From assembly GCF_016107545.1 (NCBI RefSeq), contig NZ_JABASS010000004.1, forward strand, positions 123,900-187,899: a DNA stretch of 64,000 nt. Reading direction: 5' to 3'. Every line of letters begins with the position of its first letter. Position 1 is the first letter of the stretch. The position numbers and the translations under genes are program-made. The stretch comes from Psychrobacter namhaensis. GTDB taxonomy: Bacteria; Pseudomonadota; Gammaproteobacteria; Pseudomonadales; Moraxellaceae. Of this stretch, positions 46,367 to 55,611 are shown one piece after another. The notes below the pieces were generated by a model that saw only the letters and a list, made by a program, of their open reading frames with translations, was not told the origin of the DNA and searched no databases.

Positions 46367-47107
46367 ATGGACGTAGAAAATAAAAAAGTGGGCTTTTTGG
46401 CTACCATTTTGATCGTTGGTTTAGGAATAGCCAGTCTTTCCATTTGGCTATTTTCTGAACTGGCAGAAGAACTGCTGGAAAATGAGTTGAGACACTTTGA
46501 CAATAGTATCATTCGTCTTTTTGCCGCTATAGAAACGCCCACCCTTGATGCGGTTTACGTTTTAATCACCGAGCTTGGGTCGGTCTGGTTTTTGACCAGC
46601 TTAACGGTACTCATATTGTTATGGCTTTGGTTTAAAGCCAAAGATAAATGGGGCGCGCTTTTCTTTCTTATCGCCGTAGGAGGCAATGGGGCGTTGACGT
46701 GGTTATTAAAACAACTCTATGAAAGAGAGCGTCCGTCTATCAATGAAGCAGTCGATGCCATTGGCTTTAGTTTCCCAAGTGGCCATTCGATGGGATCGCT
46801 TGTTTTTTATGGATTCATCACTTACTTAATTGTACGAAGCACCCAAAAAAAAGCGGTCAAAATCTTGGCTTTCATATTTTTTAGCATAATTATTGTGCTC
46901 ATTGGAACGAGCCGAATTTATCTAGGCGCCCACTTCCCAAGTGATGTGATTGCGGGCTATCTCGCAGGCACCATCTGGCTGACGCTCTGTTTATTGGCGC
47001 TCGAATGGATTCAATGGCAAAGCCATAGCCAAGTAAACCCTGTCCATGCGTTGCGGGATCTGTTAATCGCCAGTTTCGGCGCGCTCAAGCAAAAACGCGA
47101 CCGGTGA
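46367..47107 (+). CDS. PAP2-family membrane phosphatase
   Basis: 246-residue protein with about six membrane spans. The three-part phosphatase signature is complete: KQLYERERPS (K-x6-RP type), FPSGHSMGS and SRIYLGAHFPSDVIAGY (SR-x5-H-x3-D). It hydrolyses a lipid phosphate on the outer face of the membrane, for example undecaprenyl pyrophosphate or phosphatidylglycerol phosphate; which one is not evident. The ATG at 46367 follows AAGG. It converges with yggS, and I saw no terminator between them. Confidence 0.92.
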   Translation: MDVENKKVGFLATILIVGLGIASLSIWLFSELAEELLENELRHFDNSIIRLFAAIETPTLDAVYVLITELGSVWFLTSLTVLILLWLWFKAKDKWGALFFLIAVGGNGALTWLLKQLYERERPSINEAVDAIGFSFPSGHSMGSLVFYGFITYLIVRSTQKKAVKILAFIFFSIIIVLIGTSRIYLGAHFPSDVIAGYLAGTIWLTLCLLALEWIQWQSHSQVNPVHALRDLLIASFGALKQKRDR

Positions 47108-47221
47108 CCCTGCACAGTAACCAACACTAATAAAAGAAAAACAGCGAGCGTGCAGGCGATTAAACGACTGCGGCTCTGCTTAGAAGGTTTGATAGTGGTT
47201 ACCGTGATCTACAGCTAATAA

Positions 47222-47938
47222 TTAATGACGCTCACCAAAGATTGCTGTCCCGACCCGTACCATCGTAGAGCCTTTAGCTATCGCCTCCTCCATATCACCA
47301 CTCATACCCATACTTAGCGTATCCCAACCATTAAGCTTCGGATGGCTTTGCTTGATCGCGTCAAATAACTGCTGAGTTCGAGCAAACGCATTGGTATCTG
47401 TCTTAGCAGGAATAATCATCAAACCGCGCAGTTGCAGTCGCTCATACCCTTTGATGGTGGTTATCAACTCAGGTAATTGCTCTGGTAAACAACCGGATTT
47501 ACTTGCTTCATTATCAATATTGACTTGAATCAGTACGTTTAGTGGTGGCATTTCTGCTGGGCGCTGATCATTTAGACGCTTGGCAATAATGTCACGCTCA
47601 ACCGTTTGTACCCAGTCAAAATGCTCTGCGATATCGCGGGTCTTATTGCGCTGGATACTACCGATATAGTGCCACACTACCCCTGCACATTCAGGCTGCT
47701 CTTTTAACGTCTCAATTTTTTCGATGGCTTCTTGCAGGTAGTTTTCACCAAAATGCCCTTGTCCTTGTTGAGCTAATATAGCAATCATACTAGCAGGCTT
47801 GGTTTTAGAGACTGCCAACAACGTAACGTCCTCAGCCTGCCTGTTACTGTGTTCACAAGCCTGCGTCATTTGCCTGCTAACTTGTTGCCAGTTCTCAATA
47901 AGGCTTTGGCTATTCATACTGTTTTCAATATCTTTCAT
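47222..47938 (-). CDS. yggS: Pyridoxal phosphate homeostasis protein (YggS/PLPBP)
   Basis: PLP-binding regulator of the YggS/PROSC family, a single-domain TIM-barrel protein of 238 residues. The PLP lysine sits in LLAVSKTKP; other landmarks are HFGENYLQEAIEKI, WHYIGSIQRNKTR, LIQVNIDNEASKSGC, LRGLMIIPAK and SMGMSGDMEEAIAKGSTMVRVGTAIFG. No catalysis is known; it maintains PLP and amino-acid balance. The first ATG at 47938 or a second one seven codons in could be used. It is divergent from pilT, the arrangement also seen in Pseudomonas and relatives. Confidence 0.95.
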   Translation of the reverse strand: MKDIENSMNSQSLIENWQQVSRQMTQACEHSNRQAEDVTLLAVSKTKPASMIAILAQQGQGHFGENYLQEAIEKIETLKEQPECAGVVWHYIGSIQRNKTRDIAEHFDWVQTVERDIIAKRLNDQRPAEMPPLNVLIQVNIDNEASKSGCLPEQLPELITTIKGYERLQLRGLMIIPAKTDTNAFARTQQLFDAIKQSHPKLNGWDTLSMGMSGDMEEAIAKGSTMVRVGTAIFGERH

Positions 47939-48406
47939 ATACCACTCACAAGGATAATTAATTGATTCATTTCAGTCAGCTGTTATTGGTTTTTTCAACT
48001 ATTTTTTATTAAAGTCAGTTCGACATAAAATTGATTTTTTGAGGATTGCAGCTACGGTCTCGGTTTTAAAGTAAAGCTGCGATAGCAGCCCCCTCAGATT
48101 TCGCTAACAGAGTGCCGCTTAAAAAATGTCGGTTGCGAAAACATCGATCGTAGTTCATATATAAAGTAAGTTTAAGAAGGACTAATTTTACATTTTATTA
48201 ATCGTGTAGATGGTTAAATACCAACAGTCTTGTTATTATATTGTTACATGGTTTGACCCATGCTACTGAATACCATGATAAGGGTAAAGAGCTTCTTTTG
48301 TCCTTTATTAAAGTAATTGGCCTACTCACGGGCAACTATCGATTGGCAACCACACACTTTTATACTCTTTTGTCTTACCCTTATTGATTGATAGGAATAT
48401 CCGATT
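47939..48406. other. Divergent intergenic region yggS/pilT
   Basis: About 470 bases with the promoters of both genes. A weak hairpin GCAGCT (48048-48053) / AGCTGC (48075-48080) is the only structure noticed. No coding region. Confidence 0.4.
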
Positions 48407-49462
48407 ATGGCTGAAAAAAACAGTTTAAGTATCGAAGACTTGCTGCGCTTTACCGTTAAACATAAAGCATCAGACTTACATATTTCGGCTGGTATGCCAG
48501 CAATGATTCGCGCCGACGGTGAGATGACCCGAATCAACATGCCGCCGATGACGCATCAAATGGTTCATCAGCTTATTTATGACATCATGAATGATCGGCA
48601 GCGCGCTGACTTTGAAGAGTTCTTTGAAACGGATTTTTCTTTCGAGATTCCGAATTTAGCGCGCTTTCGGGTAAACGCCTTTAATCAAAACCGTGGCGCG
48701 GGCGCTGTTTTTCGTACCATTCCTTCCAAAGTTTTGACTATGGAAGACTTGGGTATGGGCGATGTCTTCAAACGCGTCTCGGATTTTAAACGTGGCGTGG
48801 TGCTAGTCACCGGCCCAACAGGCTCAGGTAAGTCAACCACGCTGGCTGCTATGATTGACTACATTAATGAAAACCGTAAAGAGCACATTTTAACCATCGA
48901 AGATCCGATTGAATTTGTCCATGAGTCCAAAAAAAGCCTGATTAACCAGCGTGAAGTACATCGTGATACCTTAGGCTTTGAGCCTGCATTGCGCTCTGCC
49001 CTACGTGAGGATCCCGATGTGATTTTGGTTGGTGAGCTTCGCGACCTTGAGACCATTCGTTTGGCCTTGACTGCGGCCGAAACTGGACACTTAGTATTTG
49101 GCACCCTCCACACCAGCTCAGCAGCTAAGACGATTGACCGTGTCATCGACGTGTTTCCCGCCGCCGAAAAAGACATGATTCGTGCGATGCTCTCAGAGTC
49201 ACTGCAAGCTGTGGTTTCTCAAACGCTTCTGCGCCGGCAAACAGGGGGACGTGTTGCCGCTCATGAAATCATGCTTGGCACACCCGCTATTCGTAATTTG
49301 ATACGGGAGAATAAAATTGCCCAAATGTACTCTGCTATCCAAACGGGAGCAGGCGACGGCATGATTACCCTAGATCAAACGCTTAAGAACTTAGTGGCCA
49401 AAGGCACCATCAGTAAAGACGTCGCCCGCCCGTATGCCAAACAGCCAGAAGCCTTTATGTAG
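48407..49462 (+). CDS. pilT: Type IV pilus retraction ATPase PilT
   Basis: Hexameric secretion-type ATPase that depolymerises type IV pili for twitching motility and DNA uptake. It has 351 residues, as usual for PilT. The N-terminal HKASDLHISAGMPAMIRADGEM is followed by Walker A GPTGSGKSTTLAA, the Asp box (TIEDPIEFVHE), Walker B LRSALREDPDVILVGELRD, the His box (TGHLVFGTLHTSSAAKTIDR) and the PilT-specific AIRNLIRENK motif near the C-terminus, needed for retraction in relatives. The ATG follows AGGAATATCCG. pilU starts 139 bases downstream. Confidence 0.97.
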   Translation: MAEKNSLSIEDLLRFTVKHKASDLHISAGMPAMIRADGEMTRINMPPMTHQMVHQLIYDIMNDRQRADFEEFFETDFSFEIPNLARFRVNAFNQNRGAGAVFRTIPSKVLTMEDLGMGDVFKRVSDFKRGVVLVTGPTGSGKSTTLAAMIDYINENRKEHILTIEDPIEFVHESKKSLINQREVHRDTLGFEPALRSALREDPDVILVGELRDLETIRLALTAAETGHLVFGTLHTSSAAKTIDRVIDVFPAAEKDMIRAMLSESLQAVVSQTLLRRQTGGRVAAHEIMLGTPAIRNLIRENKIAQMYSAIQTGAGDGMITLDQTLKNLVAKGTISKDVARPYAKQPEAFM

Positions 49463-49601
49463 TCTTCTTAATCGCCACTCATATGTCGTTATTGATATAA
49501 AATGCGTGCCACGACAGCCCTTTTTCTATTGGTCATTATTAGCGATCTTTAACGCATGATTTTAGATTTTTTAATCGATTTACATCGAGCACAGGTACGA
49601 T

Positions 49602-50723
49602 ATGGACATTGATAAACTATTGCAATTAATGATTAATAAAAATGGCTCCGATCTTTTTATTACCGCTGACGTTGCCCCTTCTATGAAAATCAATGGCAAG
49701 ATTCTGCCAGTGGGCAAAACGCCTTTGACTGCTGAGCAGACCATGAGATTGGTGAAAGGGGTGATGACGCCAAGCCAGCAACAAGAGTTTGAAGAGACGA
49801 ATGAGTGTCAATTTGCCATTGCTGATGAGGCACAACAGGCACGCTTTCGGGTCAGTGCTTTTATACAGCGTGATATGGCAGGGATGATTTTACGAAAAAT
49901 TGAGAATAAAATTCCGACAGTCGAGGAGCTGCGTTTACCACCAGCACTAAAAGAGCTGGCCATGAAAAAACGCGGCATTATTTTATTGGTTGGGGCCACG
50001 GGTACGGGTAAATCCACCACTCTGGCTGCCATGATAGGGCATCGCAACCAAAACTCTCACGGTCACATTATCACCATCGAAGATCCCATTGAGTTTGTCC
50101 ATAAGCATCGCGGCTGTATTATTACCCAGCGTGAAGTGGGTATCGATACCCACTCATTTGAAGCCGGCCTAAAAAACACCTTACGCCAAGCACCGGACGT
50201 GATCTTAATTGGTGAGATTCGTAACCGCGAGGTGATGAGCTACGCCATTCAATATGCAGAAACAGGGCATTTGGTCTTTGCCACTCTGCATGCCAACAAC
50301 GCTAACCAAGCGATTGACCGTATTATTCACTTTTTTGAAACCAGTCGCCATAACCAGCTATTTATGGACTTATCACTGAACCTACAAGCCATTATTGCTC
50401 AGCAGCTCATTCCAACACCTGACGGCAAAGGTCGCCGTGCCGCCATTGAGATTTTATTAAACTCACAACTGATTAGTGATTATATCCGTAAAGGCGAGGT
50501 TCATGAAATCAAAGATGTCATGACGCGCTCACGGGATAGCGGCATGCAAACCTTTGACCAAGCCCTCTTGGACTTATATGAACAAGGAGAAATCACTTAT
50601 AAAGAAGCCATTCTCCATGCTGACTCTCCTAACGACTTACGCCTCAAAATCAAGCTGAGTAGCAAAAACGGTGCCGCCAATCTCGATGAAGGGGCCGATG
50701 GCTTATCGTTGGATATCAGGTAG
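49602..50723 (+). CDS. pilU: Type IV pilus retraction ATPase PilU
   Basis: PilT paralogue that assists retraction; 373 residues, normal for PilU. Walker A is GATGTGKSTTLAAM, the Asp box TIEDPIEFVHKH, Walker B LKNTLRQAPDVILIGEIRN and the His box TGHLVFATLHANNANQAIDR. The place of PilT's AIRNLIRE is taken by NSQLISDYIRKG. It lies 139 bases after pilT and is followed by a terminator, so the two probably form one operon. ATG at 49602 with AGG six bases upstream. Confidence 0.96.
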   Translation: MDIDKLLQLMINKNGSDLFITADVAPSMKINGKILPVGKTPLTAEQTMRLVKGVMTPSQQQEFEETNECQFAIADEAQQARFRVSAFIQRDMAGMILRKIENKIPTVEELRLPPALKELAMKKRGIILLVGATGTGKSTTLAAMIGHRNQNSHGHIITIEDPIEFVHKHRGCIITQREVGIDTHSFEAGLKNTLRQAPDVILIGEIRNREVMSYAIQYAETGHLVFATLHANNANQAIDRIIHFFETSRHNQLFMDLSLNLQAIIAQQLIPTPDGKGRRAAIEILLNSQLISDYIRKGEVHEIKDVMTRSRDSGMQTFDQALLDLYEQGEITYKEAILHADSPNDLRLKIKLSSKNGAANLDEGADGLSLDIR

Positions 50724-50784
50724 ATCTTTCTATTTTTTTAAACCTGCCATCAGTGAGTTATGACCGTATAAAAAGTGCTGTCAT

Positions 50785-50819
50785 AAAAAAGCCCTCATTA
50801 TCATAACGAGGGCTTTTTC
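50785..50819. terminator. Bidirectional terminator between pilU and fur
   Basis: Perfect 11-base-pair stem AAAAAGCCCTC / GAGGGCTTTTT with an 11-base loop; the genes converge. Confidence 0.92.
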
Positions 50820-50904
50820 TGTTTTAAGCACCAGTATAGTAGAAGAAAAACGATATCAGCGTACAACGATTCCGTTTGGCCCAACACTATAAATCCTGCA
50901 GCGA

Positions 50905-51342
50905 CTATTTTTTTATGCTGTCCCTACATTCTTGATCATCACAAATACCATAGAGCACCAACGAGTGACCTGACAATTTAAAGCCATGCTTTTCTGCTAC
51001 TTTAAGCTGCTCTTCCTCGATCACTTCGTTATGAAACTCTATAATCTTGCCACACACATCACAAACCAAATGATCATGATGTCCTTCTTGAGTAATCTCA
51101 AATACCGACAAATTGTTTTCAAAGTTGTGGCGTTCGACGATTCCTGCTTGCTCAAACTGTGTGAGCACACGGTAAACAGTCGCTAAGCCCACATCCTCGC
51201 CTTGTTCAATCAGCGCCTTATAAATCTCTTCTGCACTCATGTGATGCAGCTCAGCGCTCTCAAGCAGCTCTAAAATCTTGATACGAGGTAACGTAACCTT
51301 CAATCCTGCTTTACGTAAATCTTGATTGGTAAAAGAAGCCAT
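50905..51342 (-). CDS. fur: Ferric uptake regulator
   Basis: Fe(II)-dependent repressor of iron-acquisition genes; 145 residues. The winged helix contains GLKVTLPRIKILELLE and LATVYRVLTQFEQAGIVERH. Metal sites are visible as HHDHLVCDVCGKIIEF (HxDH plus the CxxC pair) and a terminal CDDQEC. The FENNLSVFE segment is typical. The ATG at 51342 has AAGGG before it. It is divergent from bamE, the arrangement conserved in many gammaproteobacteria. A loosely Fur-box-like stretch lies upstream but is too weak to call. Confidence 0.96.
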   Translation of the reverse strand: MASFTNQDLRKAGLKVTLPRIKILELLESAELHHMSAEEIYKALIEQGEDVGLATVYRVLTQFEQAGIVERHNFENNLSVFEITQEGHHDHLVCDVCGKIIEFHNEVIEEEQLKVAEKHGFKLSGHSLVLYGICDDQECRDSIKK

Positions 51343-51683
51343 AATATCCCTTCTGACTGTGACAGTCTTAGCAAATAAAGAACCAAAAATATGAGATAAA
51401 CAATCATTCGCGATTATTTTTTATTAAATATAAGTGTTTTAACCGCCCTAAACTCGCTTGACCTAAGTAAATTTCTAGGGTGTCATTTTGTTAAGTATTC
51501 TCAGTGCAAGTCTATGAATTTAAAATATAATTAACCCAACAGCTCAGGTAGCGTTTGGTAAATAATGTCGTAAGTGGTAGGAAATTGCAAGTAAATGACG
51601 TATCATTTGTCCAAGATTGTCGGTCACACTCGCACCAAATAACACTGGCCGCGCCTAATTCATTTCTTATGAGTCATCTTACC
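51343..51683. other. Divergent intergenic region fur/bamE
   Basis: About 340 bases holding the fur and bamE promoters. No gene seen. Confidence 0.4.
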
Positions 51684-52088
51684 ATGATAAAGACATTAAC
51701 TTTTCGTCCGTCAAGCCCTACAAGTGCATTACGCAAGATTGCCATCACCAGTGTACTTAGCGCTGCTGTCGCTATGTCTGGCTGCTCATTACTGAGTGTT
51801 TATAAGATTGATTTGCCACAAGGCACTGCTATTACTCAAACGCAAGCGCAAAAGCTGCAAGTGGGTATGAATCAAAACCAAGTTCTTTACCTCCTTGGTA
51901 GTCCAGCCATTAAAGACACGCTTGCGCCTAAGCGTTGGGACTACATTTACGACTATCAAGCCGGTACAGAAGGTCGCCGCCAAGGTATCAAAGATGTCAA
52001 AAATGCCAGCCAGCATTTGATTATTTACTTTGATGATCAAGGTCTGGTCAATCGCATTGAAGGTATAGAGAGCTTGCCAGCTTCGTAA
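51684..52088 (+). CDS. bamE: Outer-membrane assembly lipoprotein BamE (OmlA/SmpA)
   Basis: Small lipoprotein of the BAM outer-membrane protein assembly complex; 134 residues. A signal peptide ends in AMSGC (lipidated Cys about 34). The BamE fold is recognised from LSVYKIDLPQGTAITQTQAQKLQVGMNQNQVLYLLGSP-type sequence: YKID-QG near the start, VGMNQNQVLYLLGSP, KRWDYIYDY and LIIYFDDQGLVNRIEG. Starts at 51669 and 51684 are both possible; neither has a strong ribosome-binding site. It is divergent from fur and converges with rnfH with a 44-base gap. Confidence 0.92.
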   Translation: MIKTLTFRPSSPTSALRKIAITSVLSAAVAMSGCSLLSVYKIDLPQGTAITQTQAQKLQVGMNQNQVLYLLGSPAIKDTLAPKRWDYIYDYQAGTEGRRQGIKDVKNASQHLIIYFDDQGLVNRIEGIESLPAS

Positions 52089-52132
52089 TTAAAATTATAT
52101 TAAATGCTCAACGGGCTTTAAGAGTTACTGAC

Positions 52133-52441
52133 TTAACCACGCGATTTGCTCTTGCGCTGAGACATGGGATCAGCGCTTAAGCTGCGATACACTTCGATAC
52201 GGTCAAAAGGCTGCAGACGATAGCTAAGCGGCTGCTTTTGTGCGTAAATTCCTACATGCCAGCGCTTAGCAGTCGGCGTAGCAATATCTAGTACGTCTTC
52301 ACACCACCTTGCCAACTCTGGAAACTTTGCTAACCAGCCTGCTTGCATAAGCGCCTCATACAAACTGGTGCCCGCGCTGACTGGTAGGGCTAGGTAGTGC
52401 TGACGCTGGGCATCTTCAGCGTACGCCAAATACACGATCAT
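52133..52441 (-). CDS. rnfH: RnfH-family ubiquitin-like protein
   Basis: Small beta-grasp protein of the RnfH/YfjF family, unknown role. The conserved core runs from MIVYLAYAEDAQRQHYLALPV through SLYEALMQAGWLAKFPEL and WHVGIYAQKQPLSYRLQPFDRIEVYRSLSADPMSQRK, which matches the family's V-x-GIFG, L-DRVEIYRPL-DP-R pattern. The frame stays open upstream to an ATG at 52585, overlapping the previous gene by 82 bases; a GTG at 52516 would overlap by 13. I use the ATG at 52441, where the domain begins, giving 102 residues. bamE and rnfH are neighbours in many gammaproteobacteria, supporting the call. Confidence 0.82.
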   Translation of the reverse strand: MIVYLAYAEDAQRQHYLALPVSAGTSLYEALMQAGWLAKFPELARWCEDVLDIATPTAKRWHVGIYAQKQPLSYRLQPFDRIEVYRSLSADPMSQRKSKSRG

Positions 52442-52503
52442 AAGAGCATCTTTCCCAGACTGAAGCGCAGCACTATTATTATCTATTTTTCTGTCATCAG
52501 CCG

Positions 52504-53646
52504 TTAGCTTACCCACTGCATCACCCAACCTATCAAGGCTAATAGCAGGGCCAATGGCACGACCAAACGGATCGCTACCCGCCATAAATTATAAAACGCT
52601 TCATTGCCAAAGTTTAACGACTTGCGCAAATGACTGATTTTCATCTGCCAACCCGCAAAAATCGATAACAATAATACCGCCACACTACTGATAATGACCA
52701 AAATTCCAACCAGCCATATGGTCGGAATGGCAACGACTAAGACTAACGCTAATACAAAAGTTAATATCAGACTGACCAGTAATCCAAACTTATGGGCCAA
52801 TTGCTGGGTACTATAATGTAGCAAGTAGCTGACCACAAACAGTACCCCTACCCAATATAGCAGCTGTCCGATCGGTGGTAATGACATGCCACTCATCAAC
52901 AAAGCAACACCCCCAACGAGCAACTGCAATATCCAGATCGGTCGTACCAATTTGGTCGCGCGATACACATTTTTCGCCTGTTTACTGGCAGGCGTTTGCG
53001 CATTATGATGGTTGGTATCTACCGCTGTGACCACCTGTTTGGTCACTAAGTTTTGACCGAACCAGTATAAGCCTGTACCAGCACCGACACTGACCAACGC
53101 GAGCGCTACTGCACGCGCCCACTCAGTTAAGCTGATATCAGTCATGGCAAAATCAATGTTAGGTACGCCATTTGCCACGCCCAGCAACAGCCCTATGACC
53201 ATCAGTCCTAAGCCTATCGGTAAGGGTGCAACGCCAAGCAAACTCAACAAGACAGCAATCACCATCAAACCCGCCGCGATCGCAAAGCTGGGTACAGCAG
53301 GAGCGCTATTGAGCTCAGTCAATGCCGCCAAGATACCTGTGCTCGCACCAGAGACAACTAACGCTGCAATAATGATAGAGACCAATGCCGCTAGCCAACC
53401 AAAGCTACGCCATGCTGGGCTGGCATCTGCTTCACGAGTCAGCTTTTGCATCCCTGCAAATGGCGCATCGACACTACGATAGGCTAAGGCTATTTCTGCA
53501 TACACGACTGGCAATGACACCAGCACCATAGCCACTAGCCACAGTAGCCAAAAATCGATCTCACCAATGGACGCAGGGGCAAACCAACGAAACAGCAGTA
53601 ACGGAAGCAGGGCTGCAATAAAATAAGAAGCATAACGGATCATCAT
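52504..53646 (-). CDS. Multi-span membrane protein, distantly NSS-transporter-like
   Basis: 380-residue protein with about eleven hydrophobic segments and few charges. The opening (FWLLWLVAMVLVSLPVVYAEIALAYRS) recalls span 1b-2 of neurotransmitter:sodium symporters (PYL-LLLLGIPLLLLEFALG), and the end (NEAFYNLWRVAIRLVVPLALLLALIGWV) recalls the last spans of that family. The central spans show no clear ion-binding motif and the protein is shorter than the usual about 450. Function is unknown; a degenerate or divergent transporter is the best guess. A hydrophilic loop lies at about residues 215-240. Its 3' end is close to or overlaps rnfH, so they are co-transcribed. Confidence 0.7.
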   Translation of the reverse strand: MMIRYASYFIAALLPLLLFRWFAPASIGEIDFWLLWLVAMVLVSLPVVYAEIALAYRSVDAPFAGMQKLTREADASPAWRSFGWLAALVSIIIAALVVSGASTGILAALTELNSAPAVPSFAIAAGLMVIAVLLSLLGVAPLPIGLGLMVIGLLLGVANGVPNIDFAMTDISLTEWARAVALALVSVGAGTGLYWFGQNLVTKQVVTAVDTNHHNAQTPASKQAKNVYRATKLVRPIWILQLLVGGVALLMSGMSLPPIGQLLYWVGVLFVVSYLLHYSTQQLAHKFGLLVSLILTFVLALVLVVAIPTIWLVGILVIISSVAVLLLSIFAGWQMKISHLRKSLNFGNEAFYNLWRVAIRLVVPLALLLALIGWVMQWVS

Positions 53647-53772
53647 AAGCCAAATCCAAACGATCTAAAGTGAATAACAATAATGTACCATCATACAAAG
53701 CCATAATAAGCATCTGTCAGTGGTTTTATTTTTATAGCTAAATGTGTCTCTGTAATATGAGGGACAAACAGT

Positions 53773-53800
53773 TATAAAAAAACCCCGAAAACGGGGTTTA
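53773..53800 (-). terminator. Terminator after the cytochrome c4 gene
   Basis: Perfect stem AAACCCCG / CGGGGTTT with a 4-base loop; leftward it is followed by a run of T. It lies about 90 bases after the cytochrome stop. Confidence 0.9.
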
Positions 53801-53886
53801 ATAACTAAATAGTGATGAATATATGACAAGGCTCTTAGCCATTTTACTTAAGAAATGCCTTATTATTCATACCATACACCAATGAA

Positions 53887-54555
53887 TTAGTGTATGGCGC
53901 TTATGTAGTCTGACAAGATACGAATATCACGATCTGATAATCTCGACGCTACAGTTTGCATCATGCCCATCTCGCCTTCTTTCGCTGCGTCATTGACACG
54001 CTTTTGCTCATCACTGTCGATATCATCTACACGACCAGCAGCACGGAACAGTTTTAACTGAGTGGAAATATATTGTGCATGCTGACCACCTAAACGTGGA
54101 AACGCGGCCCATTCATTACCATCAGCCTCAGGACCATGACAGCCTGCACAACCAATGACGTCGCGTGACTTATCACCACCTAAGAACAGCTTAGTGGCCT
54201 CTTGAGTGGTCGCAGGATTGCCGAAACCGACACCCCAAGGCGCTTGGCTAGCATAATAACCTGCCACATTGGCCAAGTCTTGCTGAGATAAATTGGCAAC
54301 TTGTGATTGCATAATACCGTTTTTGCGGTAGCCTGCTTTAAAATCGACCAACTGTTTGTAAAGGTACTTTACGTTTTGGCCACCTAAATTAGGCTGTGCA
54401 GGAACAACACTGACACCGTTCACACCATGACAAGCAGCACAAACAGTTTCTGCAATTTGCTTACCAGCATTGACGTCGTACTCAGGAACAATAATAGCAG
54501 CTTGTACGCTGAAACTTGCAACGCATAAGCTGGCAGCAGCGATTAACTTTTTCAT
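53887..54555 (-). CDS. Dihaem cytochrome c4-type protein
   Basis: Periplasmic electron carrier of the cytochrome c4 family; 222 residues from the ATG at 54555, where AGGA lies nine bases upstream. The signal peptide is cleaved after about VQA (residue 19). Two class-I haem domains: CAACH at 39-43 with axial Met in GIMQSQV, and CAGCH at 137-141 with axial Met in the GEMGMMQTVAS region. Repeated PNLGGQNVKYLYKQL and PRLGGQHAQYISTQL segments are typical. It probably delivers electrons to a terminal cytochrome oxidase. A cytochrome c5-like gene lies upstream on the same strand, separated by a terminator. Confidence 0.93.
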   Translation of the reverse strand: MKKLIAAASLCVASFSVQAAIIVPEYDVNAGKQIAETVCAACHGVNGVSVVPAQPNLGGQNVKYLYKQLVDFKAGYRKNGIMQSQVANLSQQDLANVAGYYASQAPWGVGFGNPATTQEATKLFLGGDKSRDVIGCAGCHGPEADGNEWAAFPRLGGQHAQYISTQLKLFRAAGRVDDIDSDEQKRVNDAAKEGEMGMMQTVASRLSDRDIRILSDYISAIH

Positions 54556-54799
54556 TGATACAAATCCTACTAGCTCGGCGTAAGCATTATTTAGAGTGAT
54601 TGTACTGATAAGATACCCAGTATAAACTGCCCTTTTATGAGCGAGGCAGGCATATATTTTTAGGTCTTGCACACAAGCAGTCTGAAAGTACTTACTAACA
54701 TCAGGGTTTATTTTCGATTATTATAGCAAGACTTTGTAGTATTTGCCTACTTAATCATCGCATCCACCAGTTTTTCTAACGATGAGCGAAAACGCGCCC

Positions 54800-54839
54800 T
54801 AAAAACAAAAAGCGCCAAAGGTCTAAACCCAGCGCTTTA
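54800..54839 (-). terminator. Terminator after the cytochrome c5 gene
   Basis: Leftward, stem AAAGCGC / GCGCTTT with nested GGTT/GACC pairing, followed by TTTTTGTTTTT. Confidence 0.82.
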
Positions 54840-54869
54840 TTTATATGGTTTAATGTATTCGCAAGCGAG

Positions 54870-55205
54870 CTATTTGCTCATATATTCAATCAGCTTGCGA
54901 TAATCATCATCACTACAGGTATTACAAAGACCGCCAGCGGGCATTTGTGGCATCCCGTTTTTTACTGAGTTGATCAGGGTTGGCATGCGTTTTTGCTTTA
55001 TCAGTTGCTGCCATTTCGCACTGTCACCTTTTTTAATAGCATTTAGTGCGCCACTATCGTGACAGGCGGCACATGAGTTATCATAGGTAGTTGCAATATC
55101 AGCAGCACCAGCGCTGGTCATCATGGCACTACTTAACAGTAATACCGCACCGCTACTTAATAAAGCACGAAAGCTCTGGCGAAAACGTGTGGTGATTGAA
55201 AACAT
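54870..55205 (-). CDS. Cytochrome c5-family monohaem protein
   Basis: 111-residue periplasmic cytochrome. The signal peptide has a basic start and ends near SAGAA (about residue 35). The haem site is CAACH at 45-49, the likely axial Met lies in GMPQMPAGG, and a CNTC pair (94, 97) near the end matches the disulfide typical of cytochrome c5. The ribosome-binding site is close to perfect (AAGGAGG, seven bases before the ATG), suggesting high expression. It lies upstream of the c4 gene on the same strand, but a terminator separates them. Confidence 0.9.
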   Translation of the reverse strand: MFSITTRFRQSFRALLSSGAVLLLSSAMMTSAGAADIATTYDNSCAACHDSGALNAIKKGDSAKWQQLIKQKRMPTLINSVKNGMPQMPAGGLCNTCSDDDYRKLIEYMSK

Positions 55206-55611
55206 AGAACACCTCCTTTTGGTGTGTCATCCGTTTAATCAACCATTCCATTAAACGGTGTTTAACAAACATTGTAACAATTTATGTCATGTAAAGGTAG
55301 ATAAATAAAGTTTGGTTTTAGTAACCCTCTGATGAGCACCATAACTTTGCGTATGACCGCCTCATTTTAATGTTATCCTATTATTTATATGCCGTTAATC
55401 ACAGTTATTTCAATAAGTAAGACAGGTAATAGTATAGAATGGACACTAATTTTACATGGCTGCGCTTGTGACTAATGCGCCCTATCGTTATAACGAGTCA
55501 CCCCTTTTCGTTTTGTTGTCTACCGTCTTTTTATCCATCGCATCGCCTTAATAACCAGCTAGCTAAACTTTTACAATCGTATCCAATTTCTTGAAGATTA
55601 ATGAGCCATTT
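55206..55611. other. Divergent intergenic region, cytochrome c5/engB
   Basis: About 400 bases containing the promoters of both genes. No coding region or clear structure noticed. Confidence 0.4.

Noticed and set aside
51394..51410. Possible Fur box upstream of fur
   Set aside because: GATAA and ATCATT are present, but spacing differs from the consensus and many positions mismatch.
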